A DNA stretch of 64,000 nt from Leptolyngbyaceae cyanobacterium JSC-12 (lineage in GTDB: Bacteria; Cyanobacteriota; Cyanobacteriia; Leptolyngbyales; Leptolyngbyaceae): contig CM001633.1 of the NCBI GenBank assembly GCA_000309945.1, forward strand, positions 4,475,912-4,539,911, given 5' to 3'. Shown here piece by piece: positions 28,181 through 36,417 of the stretch. Under the pieces are notes generated by a model that searched no databases, was not told where the DNA came from, and saw only the letters and a program-made list of their open reading frames with translations. A program made the position numbers and the translations under genes. Numbering within the stretch: the first letter of the stretch is position 1; each line of letters begins with the position of its first letter.

Positions 28181-30520
28181 ATGCATAGCCTTGAGGCAAC
28201 GCTTTATTGTGCAAATTCTCTGTGTCAGGCTCCGAATCCGATGAGTCATCGGTTTTGCCAACAGTGTCGATCGCCCCTACCCAAGCGTTACCTCTGGGCA
28301 GTCGGTAAGGAGGTTATTTCTCTGCGTCCGGGTGAGTTGTTGGCTGAGCGCTATTGGTGTAAAGAAGGGCAGATTTTTCTTGACACAAAGCCAGGGTTAT
28401 TGCCTGAAACCCTACCTGAGTTACCGGAAGCTGTTGAACCCTATTTACGCCTGATTGCCTGCCTGCCGCATGTGCCTCAGGTTTATGCGTTAGTGCCTTT
28501 TGGCTCGAAGCGTTCGCCAGAAGTGCTGTTATTAGAAGGTGCTCCCATTTATCCGCCGGGGGGAAGCGGTAGTGCAATTTCGGCAGAGTCTGAAGGGACA
28601 TTAATGCCCGACTTGCCAACAGCCTGGAAACATGGCAACGGGCTACAGCAACTTCATTGGTTCTGGCAACTGGCTCGGTTATGGAAACCTCTGCATTATG
28701 AACGGGTTGCGAGTAGTTTACTGAATCCGGCTTTACTGCGAGTAGAAGGATCGCTAATTCGGTTGTTGGAGTTACACAACGATCATCATGCGCTATCACC
28801 AACTCTGGCGGATTTGGGCGAATTATGGCAGCGTTGGATTCCTGATGCTTGTTCAGACCTGACCGACTTTTTAACGTCGCTGTGTCACAAGTTGAAAGCT
28901 GGTCAGATCACAACATCTGAGCATTTAGTTGCAGTCCTGGATCAGGCGATCGCGACTTACAGTCAGTCTTTCACGCGGCAAATCCAAATTGCCACATTTA
29001 CTGACCAGGGACCAACTCGCCAACGCAATGAAGATGCTTGCTTTCCACCCAGCGGTAGCGCTTTAGTGTTTCCGCCGAATCTGGAACTTGCTGCAGGTGA
29101 GAATTTGCCCTTGGTGGTAGTGTGCGATGGCATTGGAGGGCATGAAGGCGGGAATATTGCATCCAATTTGGCGATCGCCACTATCCAACAACGGTTGCAG
29201 AAGGTATCTGCTTCTACACCGCCAGAATCTGACACCTTTATTACGGAACTGGAACAAGCAACTCTGGCTGCAAATGATGTAATCTCTCAACGCAACGATG
29301 TAGAACACCGCCATGAGCGGCAACGCATGGGAACCACATTGGTCATGGCAGTGGCACGGGCCCATGAACTTTACATCACCCATGTTGGAGACAGTCGGGC
29401 TTATCGGGTGACGCCTTTAGGGTGCCACCAGATAACGTTGGACGATGATCTGGCAACGCGTGAAGTACGCCTAGGCTATGCTCTGTATCACGAAGCATTG
29501 CGCCAACCCAGTTCTGGCTCGTTAGTGCAGGCATTAGGGATGAATGCGTCTACCATGCTGCATCCTACAGTTGAGCGCTTTGTGCTGGATGAGGACTGTA
29601 TCTTCCTGTTGTGTTCAGATGGGTTGAGCGACAACGATCGCGTTGAAGAATACTGGCAAACCATCCTGCTACCTGTACTAGAGGGAAAAACTGACTTGGC
29701 AAAAGCAGCACAACAATGGGTAGCGATCGCGAATGAGCAAAATGGTCATGATAATGTCACAATCGGGCTGGTCTACTGCCGCGTCTTTCCCAACCCTGCA
29801 AGTTTTTCAAGTCCAGTGCTAGCCAGTTCTCTCGCTACGTTGCCAGATGTGGAGCAAGCCAGCACAGTGTTGAGTGCTTCGTTAAGTGCTTCTACTCCAC
29901 TCTCTTCCACTCTAAAAACTCACAATTTGAAACCATTAGAGCGATCGCGTCCTCGGACTGCATCCCTCTTACTGGGCTTGCTTCTAATTGTGGGAGTGGG
30001 TGGTTTCGTGACAGCTTTTCTGTTGAGAGGATTTAGCTTCTTAACGGGTGAGGTTACCAACACTCCTCCTCCTGAGCCTGCGGTAAGCGTACCAGTTCCC
30101 CCCACCCTTAGCCCCAGTCCCAACGCGGCTGCCAACTCCTTTGCAGTTGGCAGCCGCATGTTAGTGAACCGCTCCACCCCTGCTGGAGAAACAGCCCCGA
30201 TCGTGCTACTGCCCAACCCTTCCTCCCTAGCTGATACAACTCGCTCCAGCGTTCCCATTGGCAGCGTGTTAGAAGTGGTGAGTTTGCGACGAACCGGATT
30301 GGACCAACCCTGGTTAGGCGTCAAAGTTTGTTCTCTGGCTCAACCCTCTCCCGCAAACCAGTCTGCTATCCCTCAACGAATTGCCCAGCCAGGAGAACAG
30401 GGTTGGGTACCGGAATCAGCGATCGCGCCTTTTGTTACTGTCAACGTTAGCCTGACTCAAGCCCAACTGGGAGCTTGTGGCAATGAACGTCGGGTAAGTC
30501 GCGAAGGAACGCCTCAGTGA
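28181..30520 (+). CDS. PP2C-type protein phosphatase with zinc ribbon and degenerate kinase-like module
   Basis: This 779-residue protein begins with a zinc ribbon (CANSLC--------HRFCQQC, residues 9-30). A region of about 220 residues follows that reads like a remnant of a protein kinase fold (LLLEGAPIY, SSLLNPALLRVEGSLIRLLEL) without catalytic residues. The PP2C domain spans about 270-530 with NEDACF, CDGIGGHEGG, MGTTLV, HVGDSRAYRV, CSDGLSDND and GHDNVTIG, all metal-binding aspartates present. One membrane helix near 595-615 and a Pro/Ser-rich then SH3-like outer tail (residues 650-770) follow. It probably dephosphorylates Ser/Thr targets on the cytoplasmic side. Confidence 0.85.
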   Translation: MHSLEATLYCANSLCQAPNPMSHRFCQQCRSPLPKRYLWAVGKEVISLRPGELLAERYWCKEGQIFLDTKPGLLPETLPELPEAVEPYLRLIACLPHVPQVYALVPFGSKRSPEVLLLEGAPIYPPGGSGSAISAESEGTLMPDLPTAWKHGNGLQQLHWFWQLARLWKPLHYERVASSLLNPALLRVEGSLIRLLELHNDHHALSPTLADLGELWQRWIPDACSDLTDFLTSLCHKLKAGQITTSEHLVAVLDQAIATYSQSFTRQIQIATFTDQGPTRQRNEDACFPPSGSALVFPPNLELAAGENLPLVVVCDGIGGHEGGNIASNLAIATIQQRLQKVSASTPPESDTFITELEQATLAANDVISQRNDVEHRHERQRMGTTLVMAVARAHELYITHVGDSRAYRVTPLGCHQITLDDDLATREVRLGYALYHEALRQPSSGSLVQALGMNASTMLHPTVERFVLDEDCIFLLCSDGLSDNDRVEEYWQTILLPVLEGKTDLAKAAQQWVAIANEQNGHDNVTIGLVYCRVFPNPASFSSPVLASSLATLPDVEQASTVLSASLSASTPLSSTLKTHNLKPLERSRPRTASLLLGLLLIVGVGGFVTAFLLRGFSFLTGEVTNTPPPEPAVSVPVPPTLSPSPNAAANSFAVGSRMLVNRSTPAGETAPIVLLPNPSSLADTTRSSVPIGSVLEVVSLRRTGLDQPWLGVKVCSLAQPSPANQSAIPQRIAQPGEQGWVPESAIAPFVTVNVSLTQAQLGACGNERRVSREGTPQ

Positions 30521-30567
30521 ACCTCTTCCCATCTCCTTCTAACTCCTGGCTTCTGACTCCTTGCCTC

Positions 30568-31914
30568 TTAATCTCTGGCTCCGATCCCCGTCGTTCCCCA
30601 AATGCCTGCCAACAACAGCCAGCCCATAAGATTAAGTCGTGCATCAAATAGAGTAATGTCGAACAGGTTGAAAACGGTGTTGCTAAGGAAGGCAATAATT
30701 ACACTAAAGAGCAGGAGGCGATCGCGGCGATCGCTCCAGATGGGCGGAGACGAACACAGCAAAATTGCTCCCTGAGTAACCACCCATCCCACTAAGCCAA
30801 ATAGGAGTACAGTAGCGGGAATCCCTACTTCACACAACATCATCAACGGAAAGTTGTGGGGATGTCCCATTAAGTAGTTCATTTTTTCTTGATAAAGCGG
30901 CTGAAAACTGCGCAATCCCCATCCTAGCCAGGGACGTTGCTGCGCAAGAGAGAAGGCAAACTTCCACTGAGTAGCTCGCAAAGTAGGCACGGGGCGATTG
31001 GGGTAGAGTTGATCTGTCAAGCGTGCCCAGAAAAAGGCTGGCACAATAACGCGCAATCCATCTCGTAAGGGTGGTGGAGCAAAGGCGGCTCCCAGGATGG
31101 TTCCAGTTAGGGCAACGACTCCTGCCACCAGCCAGCGCCAGCCCAAGTACAGCGCAAATACCAGCGAAGCTCCTGCCGCGATCGCCCAACCATTGCGAGA
31201 ATTCGTCAGAATCAGAGCAAGCCCGTTGAGGAAAAGGGTGATTGTCAGAAAAATGATGGGTTGTTTTTGCTTTTTCCAAGTTGCTTCAATCCACCACCCC
31301 AGCGTTAAGACAAACGTAATAATCAAATAATTGGCTAAAACGTTGGCATAAAAGAATGTGGAAGACATGCGTCCTGGTGGAGTGCCGTTCGGGTCGATCA
31401 TCCAATGCACCACAATCCACAACACCTGTACATTCACCACCTGCTGATAGCCCAACCAGCCCAGAAAAAGCTGCCCTAGCCCAATCAAGCAAACAGGTAC
31501 CGATGGGATAACCAATAGCCAGACTAAACATCGCAGTTGTGCTGGAGTTTGTATCAGTGCACTTAAACCAGCAAATCCAAAAAAGAATAATAAAAAGTTA
31601 AACAAACCCAAGTATGCATCGGGTGGAAAGTAGGCAAAAACGGAGCTCAGGATCATCAACCCCGTGAGTGTTGCAAATCCCCAGTAAAGAGGCTGAGTTG
31701 CCAATTGTTTGAATTTCAGTCGCCAGACAACGATGACAGCAATCAAACTGCCGACGATCCCAAACAATGTACTGAAGGGCAGCAGCAACACCGAAAACTG
31801 AGTTAGACTCCAAGCAAATCGTAGTTGCGAGTCAGGATGGCGTTGGGGGGGAGGAAAGAATTGCAGCCTCCGGTTTAACCAGTTCACACTAAGCCATCTC
31901 AAAACATTCTGCAC
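30568..31914 (-). CDS. O-antigen ligase-like polytopic membrane protein
   Basis: This 448-residue protein has about 10-12 membrane segments. Its Wzy/WaaL-type features are ILTNSRNGWAIAAGA near residue 230 and a large loop with RDGLRVIVPAFFWARLTD and GHPHNFPLMMLCEVG near 350. These enzymes join or polymerise lipid-linked glycans on the outer face of the inner membrane. Cyanobacterial relatives were once called IctB, a putative bicarbonate transporter, so the label is uncertain. The first 26 bases overlap the YaaW-like gene upstream. Confidence 0.75.
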   Translation of the reverse strand: MQNVLRWLSVNWLNRRLQFFPPPQRHPDSQLRFAWSLTQFSVLLLPFSTLFGIVGSLIAVIVVWRLKFKQLATQPLYWGFATLTGLMILSSVFAYFPPDAYLGLFNFLLFFFGFAGLSALIQTPAQLRCLVWLLVIPSVPVCLIGLGQLFLGWLGYQQVVNVQVLWIVVHWMIDPNGTPPGRMSSTFFYANVLANYLIITFVLTLGWWIEATWKKQKQPIIFLTITLFLNGLALILTNSRNGWAIAAGASLVFALYLGWRWLVAGVVALTGTILGAAFAPPPLRDGLRVIVPAFFWARLTDQLYPNRPVPTLRATQWKFAFSLAQQRPWLGWGLRSFQPLYQEKMNYLMGHPHNFPLMMLCEVGIPATVLLFGLVGWVVTQGAILLCSSPPIWSDRRDRLLLFSVIIAFLSNTVFNLFDITLFDARLNLMGWLLLAGIWGTTGIGARD

Positions 31915-32833
31915 GAGTTAACCGAATTTGCGCTAGGGCATAGATAATGGGGATGATTCGACCGTAATTGGTGGAAATTGAGCGCCACCCCAAATCTGCA
32001 AAGAACCAGCCCCACATCATAGGACCCAGGCAAGCAAACACAGTGCGAACTGCAGCATACCGAGCAGCCGATACGGCCATTCCCTGCCGTGCTGTTTGCA
32101 GCACCACACAATGTTGTAATTGAGTTGCGATCGCCCCTCCTAATGCCGCTGCTTGTTGAGCCAGTTGATAGCGGGCAAACTGGACAGCAAACTGGCGTGC
32201 CACCAGTTGCAACACGGCTGGACGTAAAACGGAAGAGATTGCCAGCGCTGTTCCACCTTTTAACATCAGGCTCATGGGATTCTGCTGAACCGTGAGCGGC
32301 AATTGGGGCAGAAGTTGCGATCGCGTCAGAGAATGCCTTAGCTCAACCGAAAAATCTTTTTGAGCCGCGGGAGAAAGTTGTTTCCAGGTGCGCCCTACCA
32401 GTTCCAAAAATACCTCTGCTTCCAAATCCACCGTAGACATGGATGCTTTGTATGGGAGCTTTAAGTATCGACATACCTGAATCAGCACCTGGCGATAACT
32501 CAACTGATTTGTCTTACCGCTGAGCACCGTCATCCCGTCTGCGGCTAAAAACCGAAATCGCTCTTCCAACGTATCCAGCCATTGCTCACGGTCTTGACTC
32601 TGAACATCGATGGGATGAGGCGTTCCTAGATAATCGATCGGATTAAATTTGCGACGAAACAAAATTTCCGTCAAATCTTGCAATTCCTCATCGGTTGCCA
32701 GTTCCAATGCAGCCCTCAGTTCATCCACCTCAGTGCTTTGCCTCCCACGAATCACCTGCTTGCAATATTCTACTAAATGGTGATGAAACATGGGTTTGAA
32801 CTGCTTATCCAATGCTGATGAATCGGCCTGCAT
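31889..32833 (-). CDS. YaaW/UPF0174-like protein
   Basis: This 314-residue protein has a charged helical first half (DELRAALELATDEELQDLTEILFRRKFNPIDYL). The second half carries Ala-rich hydrophobic stretches and ends in WRSISTNYGRIIPIIYALAQIRLTR, which resembles the end of the YaaW/UPF0174 family. Function of that family is not settled. The gene overlaps the O-antigen ligase-like gene by 26 bases and diverges from map by 30 bases from the chosen map start. Confidence 0.6.
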   Translation of the reverse strand: MQADSSALDKQFKPMFHHHLVEYCKQVIRGRQSTEVDELRAALELATDEELQDLTEILFRRKFNPIDYLGTPHPIDVQSQDREQWLDTLEERFRFLAADGMTVLSGKTNQLSYRQVLIQVCRYLKLPYKASMSTVDLEAEVFLELVGRTWKQLSPAAQKDFSVELRHSLTRSQLLPQLPLTVQQNPMSLMLKGGTALAISSVLRPAVLQLVARQFAVQFARYQLAQQAAALGGAIATQLQHCVVLQTARQGMAVSAARYAAVRTVFACLGPMMWGWFFADLGWRSISTNYGRIIPIIYALAQIRLTRAECFEMA

Positions 32834-32863
32834 CGGGCTACGATGTGGCTACAATGTAAGCGT

Positions 32864-33643
32864 ATGGAACAACTTGAACGAATTACTCTGTTATCGAGTC
32901 GGGAAATTGAGAAGATGCGCCGGGCGGGTCGTCTGGCAGCGCAACTTTTACACCATTTAGGAACCTTGGTCAAACCAGGTGTTACTACTCTGGAACTAGA
33001 CGAGGAAGCTGAACGCTGGACTCAGGCCCACGGGGCTAAAAGTGCTCCTTTAGGCTACAAAGGTTACCCCAGGTCGATTTGCACTAGCGTTAATGAAGTC
33101 ATTTGTCATGGCATTCCCAACGCCAAGCAAGTTTTAAAGGATGGCGACATTATTAATATTGATGTGACGTTGATTGTGGATGGCTATCATGGTGACACGT
33201 CCAAAATGTTTTTTGTGGGTGAGCCGTCTCCCCTAGCAAGAAAGCTGGTAGAGGTAACTGATGAGTGTCGCCGTCGCGGGATTGAAGCAGTTAAGGAAGG
33301 TGCTCGGATTGGCGATATTGGTGCAGCGATTCAAGAATATGCTGAAGCTCAAGGGTTTTCGGTGGTGCGAGACTTTGTTGGGCATGGAATCAGTAATGTT
33401 TTTCATACTGCCCCCCAAATCCCCCATTATGGGAAGCGTGGAACTGGGAAAAAGTTACGAGCTGGTATGGTGTTTACAATCGAGCCGATGATTAACGTGG
33501 GCACGCACGAAGCTGAAATTTTGGAGGATGGCTGGACAGCACTCACTCGCGATCGCCAGCTTTCTGCCCAATGTGAGCATACGATCGCAGTCACCAAAGA
33601 CGGCTACGAAATTCTCACTCCCTATCCCGGTGAAGATGAATAA
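32864..33643 (+). CDS. map: Methionine aminopeptidase type I
   Basis: This enzyme removes the initiator Met from new proteins. The five metal ligands are visible: Asp and Asp in NIDVTLIVDGYHGDT, His in GHGISNVFH, Glu in FTIEPMIN and Glu in QCEHTIAVT. VCHG-type SVNEVICHGIPN holds the substrate His. The length from MEQLERI (32864) is 259 residues; the ATG at 32843 would add seven non-conserved residues. A 25-residue open frame overlaps its end and leads into a decayed HD-hydrolase gene. Confidence 0.95.
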   Translation: MEQLERITLLSSREIEKMRRAGRLAAQLLHHLGTLVKPGVTTLELDEEAERWTQAHGAKSAPLGYKGYPRSICTSVNEVICHGIPNAKQVLKDGDIINIDVTLIVDGYHGDTSKMFFVGEPSPLARKLVEVTDECRRRGIEAVKEGARIGDIGAAIQEYAEAQGFSVVRDFVGHGISNVFHTAPQIPHYGKRGTGKKLRAGMVFTIEPMINVGTHEAEILEDGWTALTRDRQLSAQCEHTIAVTKDGYEILTPYPGEDE

Positions 33644-33716
33644 TGCCACGAGCGATCATCTTCAATCCTGGCTTAGCCAACAGATAACTGATCATCTAGC
33701 TTGCTCCCATTGAGCA

Positions 33717-33916
33717 CTGCCCACTAATCAACAAACTGAACTTCGCATCTTCTGGGAAGAGTTTGAAGCGTAGAAGATAGCAGATGCCCAATTTGCTGCA
33801 TCCCTGGATCGCCTCCAGCCAATGCTCAACAATCAGCAAACTCAGGGTACACCTGGAAGAAATATGACATTACCCGCGATCGCATTTGGCTGGATGGCAT
33901 CTTACCTATTTCTTGA
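33717..33916 (+). pseudogene. Remnant of an HD-domain phosphohydrolase (HDDC2/YfbR-like)
   Basis: Reading from 33717 gives LPTNQQTELRIFWEEFEA, then TAG at 33771-33773. It continues in frame with KIADAQFAASLDRLQPMLNN until about 33846. There one base shift moves it to YTWKKYDITRDRIWLDGI, ending at 33916. Joined together, this is the C-terminal third of the HD-hydrolase family (motifs WEEFEA--T-DA-FAA-LDRLQP and W--H-ITRD). The HD metal-binding half is missing. The gene is therefore broken by truncation, a stop and a frameshift. Confidence 0.8.
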
Positions 33917-34602
33917 CTCATCCACTCCTCAACTCTCTTACCTTCCTTATTTCATCGCTTCCTTTTGCCTTCTGATTCCTGTTTTATTGCTATTTATTAC
34001 TAGGTTGCATCTCTATTTAACCAAAAATTAACTTCGGTTAAAGGAGTTTGATCTGGAAATTGATGATGCTATCTTTTGAATAGATACAGAAAGAGCGAAG
34101 AAACCTCTTCAAATCCCTAGCTTTTGGACCTGTATCTCCTTCCAAAAGCCCCTGCTAATGCTAAGTGAGAACAGAAGATTTGTTGTCCATGACATTCTTC
34201 ATAGTGTTCTGCAGTGCGTGACTCTAAGTGACGCTTTTCAGCCAGTTATTACTGGTTAGCTCTCAAGAGGTTCTACATCTGATTTCTTTACAGACTAAAT
34301 CAGTGTTTTCCACATAAAAGGAGGGAAATAAGGACGTTGTCTCCTCACAAAGCAAAAGCAGGTTAACTTCTTCGTAAACCCTTAGTAGTTGTTTAATTAA
34401 TTCCAACAGCTTTAAAGAGTCTGGCATCGTTCCGTCAGACTCTTTAAGTTTTTGGAAGTTGTTCCAATTAAACAGTTGGGTTCGCTCTTTTCATCTCTGA
34501 ATCAGCATTTTGAGCACATGAGCATGATTAATTTTTCTAGTATTAAAGTCACTTTTTTATCGGGCAATCACTAAGCTAAAAGTAGATGCAACCGAGGTTT
34601 TT
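33917..34602. other. Gene-free region with several strong hairpins
   Basis: There is no convincing gene over 686 bases. Perfect short stems occur at 34120-34127/34142-34149 (GCTTTTGG/CCAAAAGC), 34242-34246/34251-34255 and 34279-34285/34297-34303 (CTGATTT/AAATCAG). The series ends in a terminator-type hairpin at 34412-34447. This could be an untranslated RNA read rightward; see the findings. The remaining sequence is AT-rich. Confidence 0.4.
34412..34454 (+). terminator. Terminator-type hairpin with no gene directly upstream
   Basis: TTAAAGAGTCTG (34412-34423) pairs perfectly with CAGACTCTTTAA (34436-34447) around a 12-base loop. GTTTTT follows on the plus strand. No open frame ends just before it, so it may end a small RNA or a leader transcript. 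Confidence 0.75.
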
Positions 34603-35115
34603 ATGACTGTACTTTCTTCACATGATTTGAACCAATCTGGATGGAAAACCATTCTAGTTTTAGTCCTGGCATTTTGGCTCAGTAGTAGCTTGCTATTAGA
34701 TGGGTTGGTGATGCCATCCATGTATGTATCGGGCATGATGACGGAGCCTGGATTTGCAACAGCGGGGTATTCTTTATTCTGGCTATTTAATCGGGTGGAG
34801 TTGTTGTGTGCAGCATTGATATTCACCAGTGTGTTGGTCTTGCGCTACAGTCGCCATCCCTGGAATCGCCCTGGATATTTTACGGTACTCGCATCAGCGC
34901 TGTTAATGGTAATCGCTCTGGTCGATACCTATGGGCTAACCCCTCAGATGAGCGCCTTGGGTTTGCAACTGAATTGGTTTACACCGTCGGAACCCTCTAC
35001 TTTGATGAATCAGCTTCACATCGAGTACTGGTTGTTGGATTGCTTAAAGATATTAATAGGTGGGGCACTTCTATGGCGTTACAATCGTGTCCCAACTTCG
35101 GTTAGTCAGATGTGA
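34603..35115 (+). CDS. Conserved four-helix membrane protein
   Basis: This 170-residue protein has about four hydrophobic segments (near residues 15-35, 58-83, 94-112, 145-163). A conserved-looking polar start of helix 2 reads FNRVELLCAALIF. Short loops and an ordinary host-like composition support it. It resembles small cyanobacterial membrane proteins sometimes listed as DUF4149-like, but I cannot confirm that. sufU follows 46 bases downstream on the same strand. Confidence 0.65.
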   Translation: MTVLSSHDLNQSGWKTILVLVLAFWLSSSLLLDGLVMPSMYVSGMMTEPGFATAGYSLFWLFNRVELLCAALIFTSVLVLRYSRHPWNRPGYFTVLASALLMVIALVDTYGLTPQMSALGLQLNWFTPSEPSTLMNQLHIEYWLLDCLKILIGGALLWRYNRVPTSVSQM

Positions 35116-35161
35116 AACTGATAGGATTGAGAAAGATGAATGTCTTCAATCCATTCCACTC

Positions 35162-35638
35162 ATGACTTCTTCGTTAGGTAATCTCCGCGATTTGTACCAA
35201 CAAGTTATTCTAGAACGGTACAAAAAACCTCGACATCGGGGGAAAACTGAACCTGTTAGCCGTTATCAGAAAGGACACAATCCCTCCTGTGGTGACACCA
35301 TTGAGCTAACAGTGCGGTTGAATGAGACAGGCGATCGCATCGAAGATGTTAAGTTTGAGGGAGAAGGCTGCGCGATCGCTATGGCATCAGCCGATTTAAT
35401 GGCTGATGCCATAGCAGGCTGTTCCGTGGACGAAGCCCTGCGAATGGTGCAGCGCTTTCAAGACATGATGAAAGGTGGTGTAGAGTTTCCCCAGGAATTT
35501 CGCAAACTGAATGTAATGCAAGGCGTGTCTCAATTTCCAGTGCGAATCAAATGCGCCACATTAACCTGGCATACGTTGAAAGCAGCCTTAGAAGCATCCA
35601 GCAGTGATAAGTCAGCAGAATTCGTTAGTAACGAGTAG
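35162..35638 (+). CDS. sufU: SufU-type iron-sulfur cluster scaffold/zinc-dependent sulfurtransferase
   Basis: From the ATG at 35162 this is a 158-residue IscU-fold protein. It starts LRDLYQQVILERYKKPRHRG and contains HNPSCGDTIEL, FEGEGCAIAMASADLM and RIKCATLTWHTL. The three Cys and the Asp of NPSCGD bind zinc in SufU. The insertion between the second and third Cys that separates SufU from IscU is present. SufU relays sulfur from SufS to the SufBCD assembly complex. A longer frame to 35060 overlaps the membrane-protein gene and is not likely. Confidence 0.93.
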   Translation: MTSSLGNLRDLYQQVILERYKKPRHRGKTEPVSRYQKGHNPSCGDTIELTVRLNETGDRIEDVKFEGEGCAIAMASADLMADAIAGCSVDEALRMVQRFQDMMKGGVEFPQEFRKLNVMQGVSQFPVRIKCATLTWHTLKAALEASSSDKSAEFVSNE

Positions 35639-35644
35639 TATTCC

Positions 35645-36367
35645 TCAGTCAATCATCACCACCACCACGGTGATATTATCCCGTCCACCATGTTCCTTCG
35701 CCGCTTCGACTAAGGTTGCTGCTGCTTTCTCGCAAGCCCGGATCGATTTTAGATAAGACGCAATCAGTTGGTCGGACAATTCCTCTGTCAGCCCATCGCT
35801 GCATAGCAGCAAGCGATCACCAGACTGTACCGGAAAGGTTTGCATATCGATTTGACGCAAATCCTCTCGTCCCAGGCATTGAGCGAGAACATGTCGCCAG
35901 GGATGGCTCCGTGCCTGATCCGGCGTAATCTCACCCATGCGCATTGCCAGAGCAACCCATGTATGGTCTTCTGTGATCTGACTCAGTTTTGCGCCTCGCA
36001 GCCGATAGAGTCGTGAATCGCCGACATGGGCACAGATGGGATGCTGATCTCGGAACATGACAACTACAGCCGTCGTACCCATGTCGCTACGTTCAGGGTG
36101 CTGGCGTTGATCTAACAAAATCGCACGGTTTGCTTCCCAAAAAGCCTCTTCTAGCAACTTGTTCGATGCTTCTGGCGAATTCCAATGCGTATCTAAATAG
36201 GCTTGAATCGTTTTCGTTGCAATCTGGCTCGCCTCCTGCCCACCTGCATGTCCGCCCATGCCGTCTGCCACGATGAAAAAACGCCCTTCGGGGTCTAGAT
36301 AATAATCATCCTGATTAACGGTGCGTAAGAGTCCGACATCGGTTAGACCCGTGAACAGACGTTTCAT
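35645..36367 (-). CDS. PP2C-type serine/threonine phosphatase (PphA-like)
   Basis: This is a compact 240-residue PP2C catalytic domain with DDYYLD, VADGMGGHAGG, MGTTAVVVMF, HVGDSRLYRL, CSDGLTEELSD and GGRDNITVVVV. All core metal-binding aspartates are seen. Cyanobacterial PphA, which dephosphorylates the PII signalling protein, is of this size; PII as target here is an inference. It converges with sufU with only 6 bases between the stops and lies 50 bases before the AarF kinase gene on the same strand. Confidence 0.9.
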   Translation of the reverse strand: MKRLFTGLTDVGLLRTVNQDDYYLDPEGRFFIVADGMGGHAGGQEASQIATKTIQAYLDTHWNSPEASNKLLEEAFWEANRAILLDQRQHPERSDMGTTAVVVMFRDQHPICAHVGDSRLYRLRGAKLSQITEDHTWVALAMRMGEITPDQARSHPWRHVLAQCLGREDLRQIDMQTFPVQSGDRLLLCSDGLTEELSDQLIASYLKSIRACEKAAATLVEAAKEHGGRDNITVVVVMID

Positions 36368-36417
36368 AGGTTGGGGCGTTTGCTCATGCTGAAATAGTAA
36401 GTGAAATAGTAGGTGAA

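Noticed and set aside
33822-34031. 69-codon frame starting inside the HD-hydrolase remnant
   Set aside because: Its first residues are the decayed HD gene in the original frame, and the rest is a chance hydrophobic run past a frameshift.
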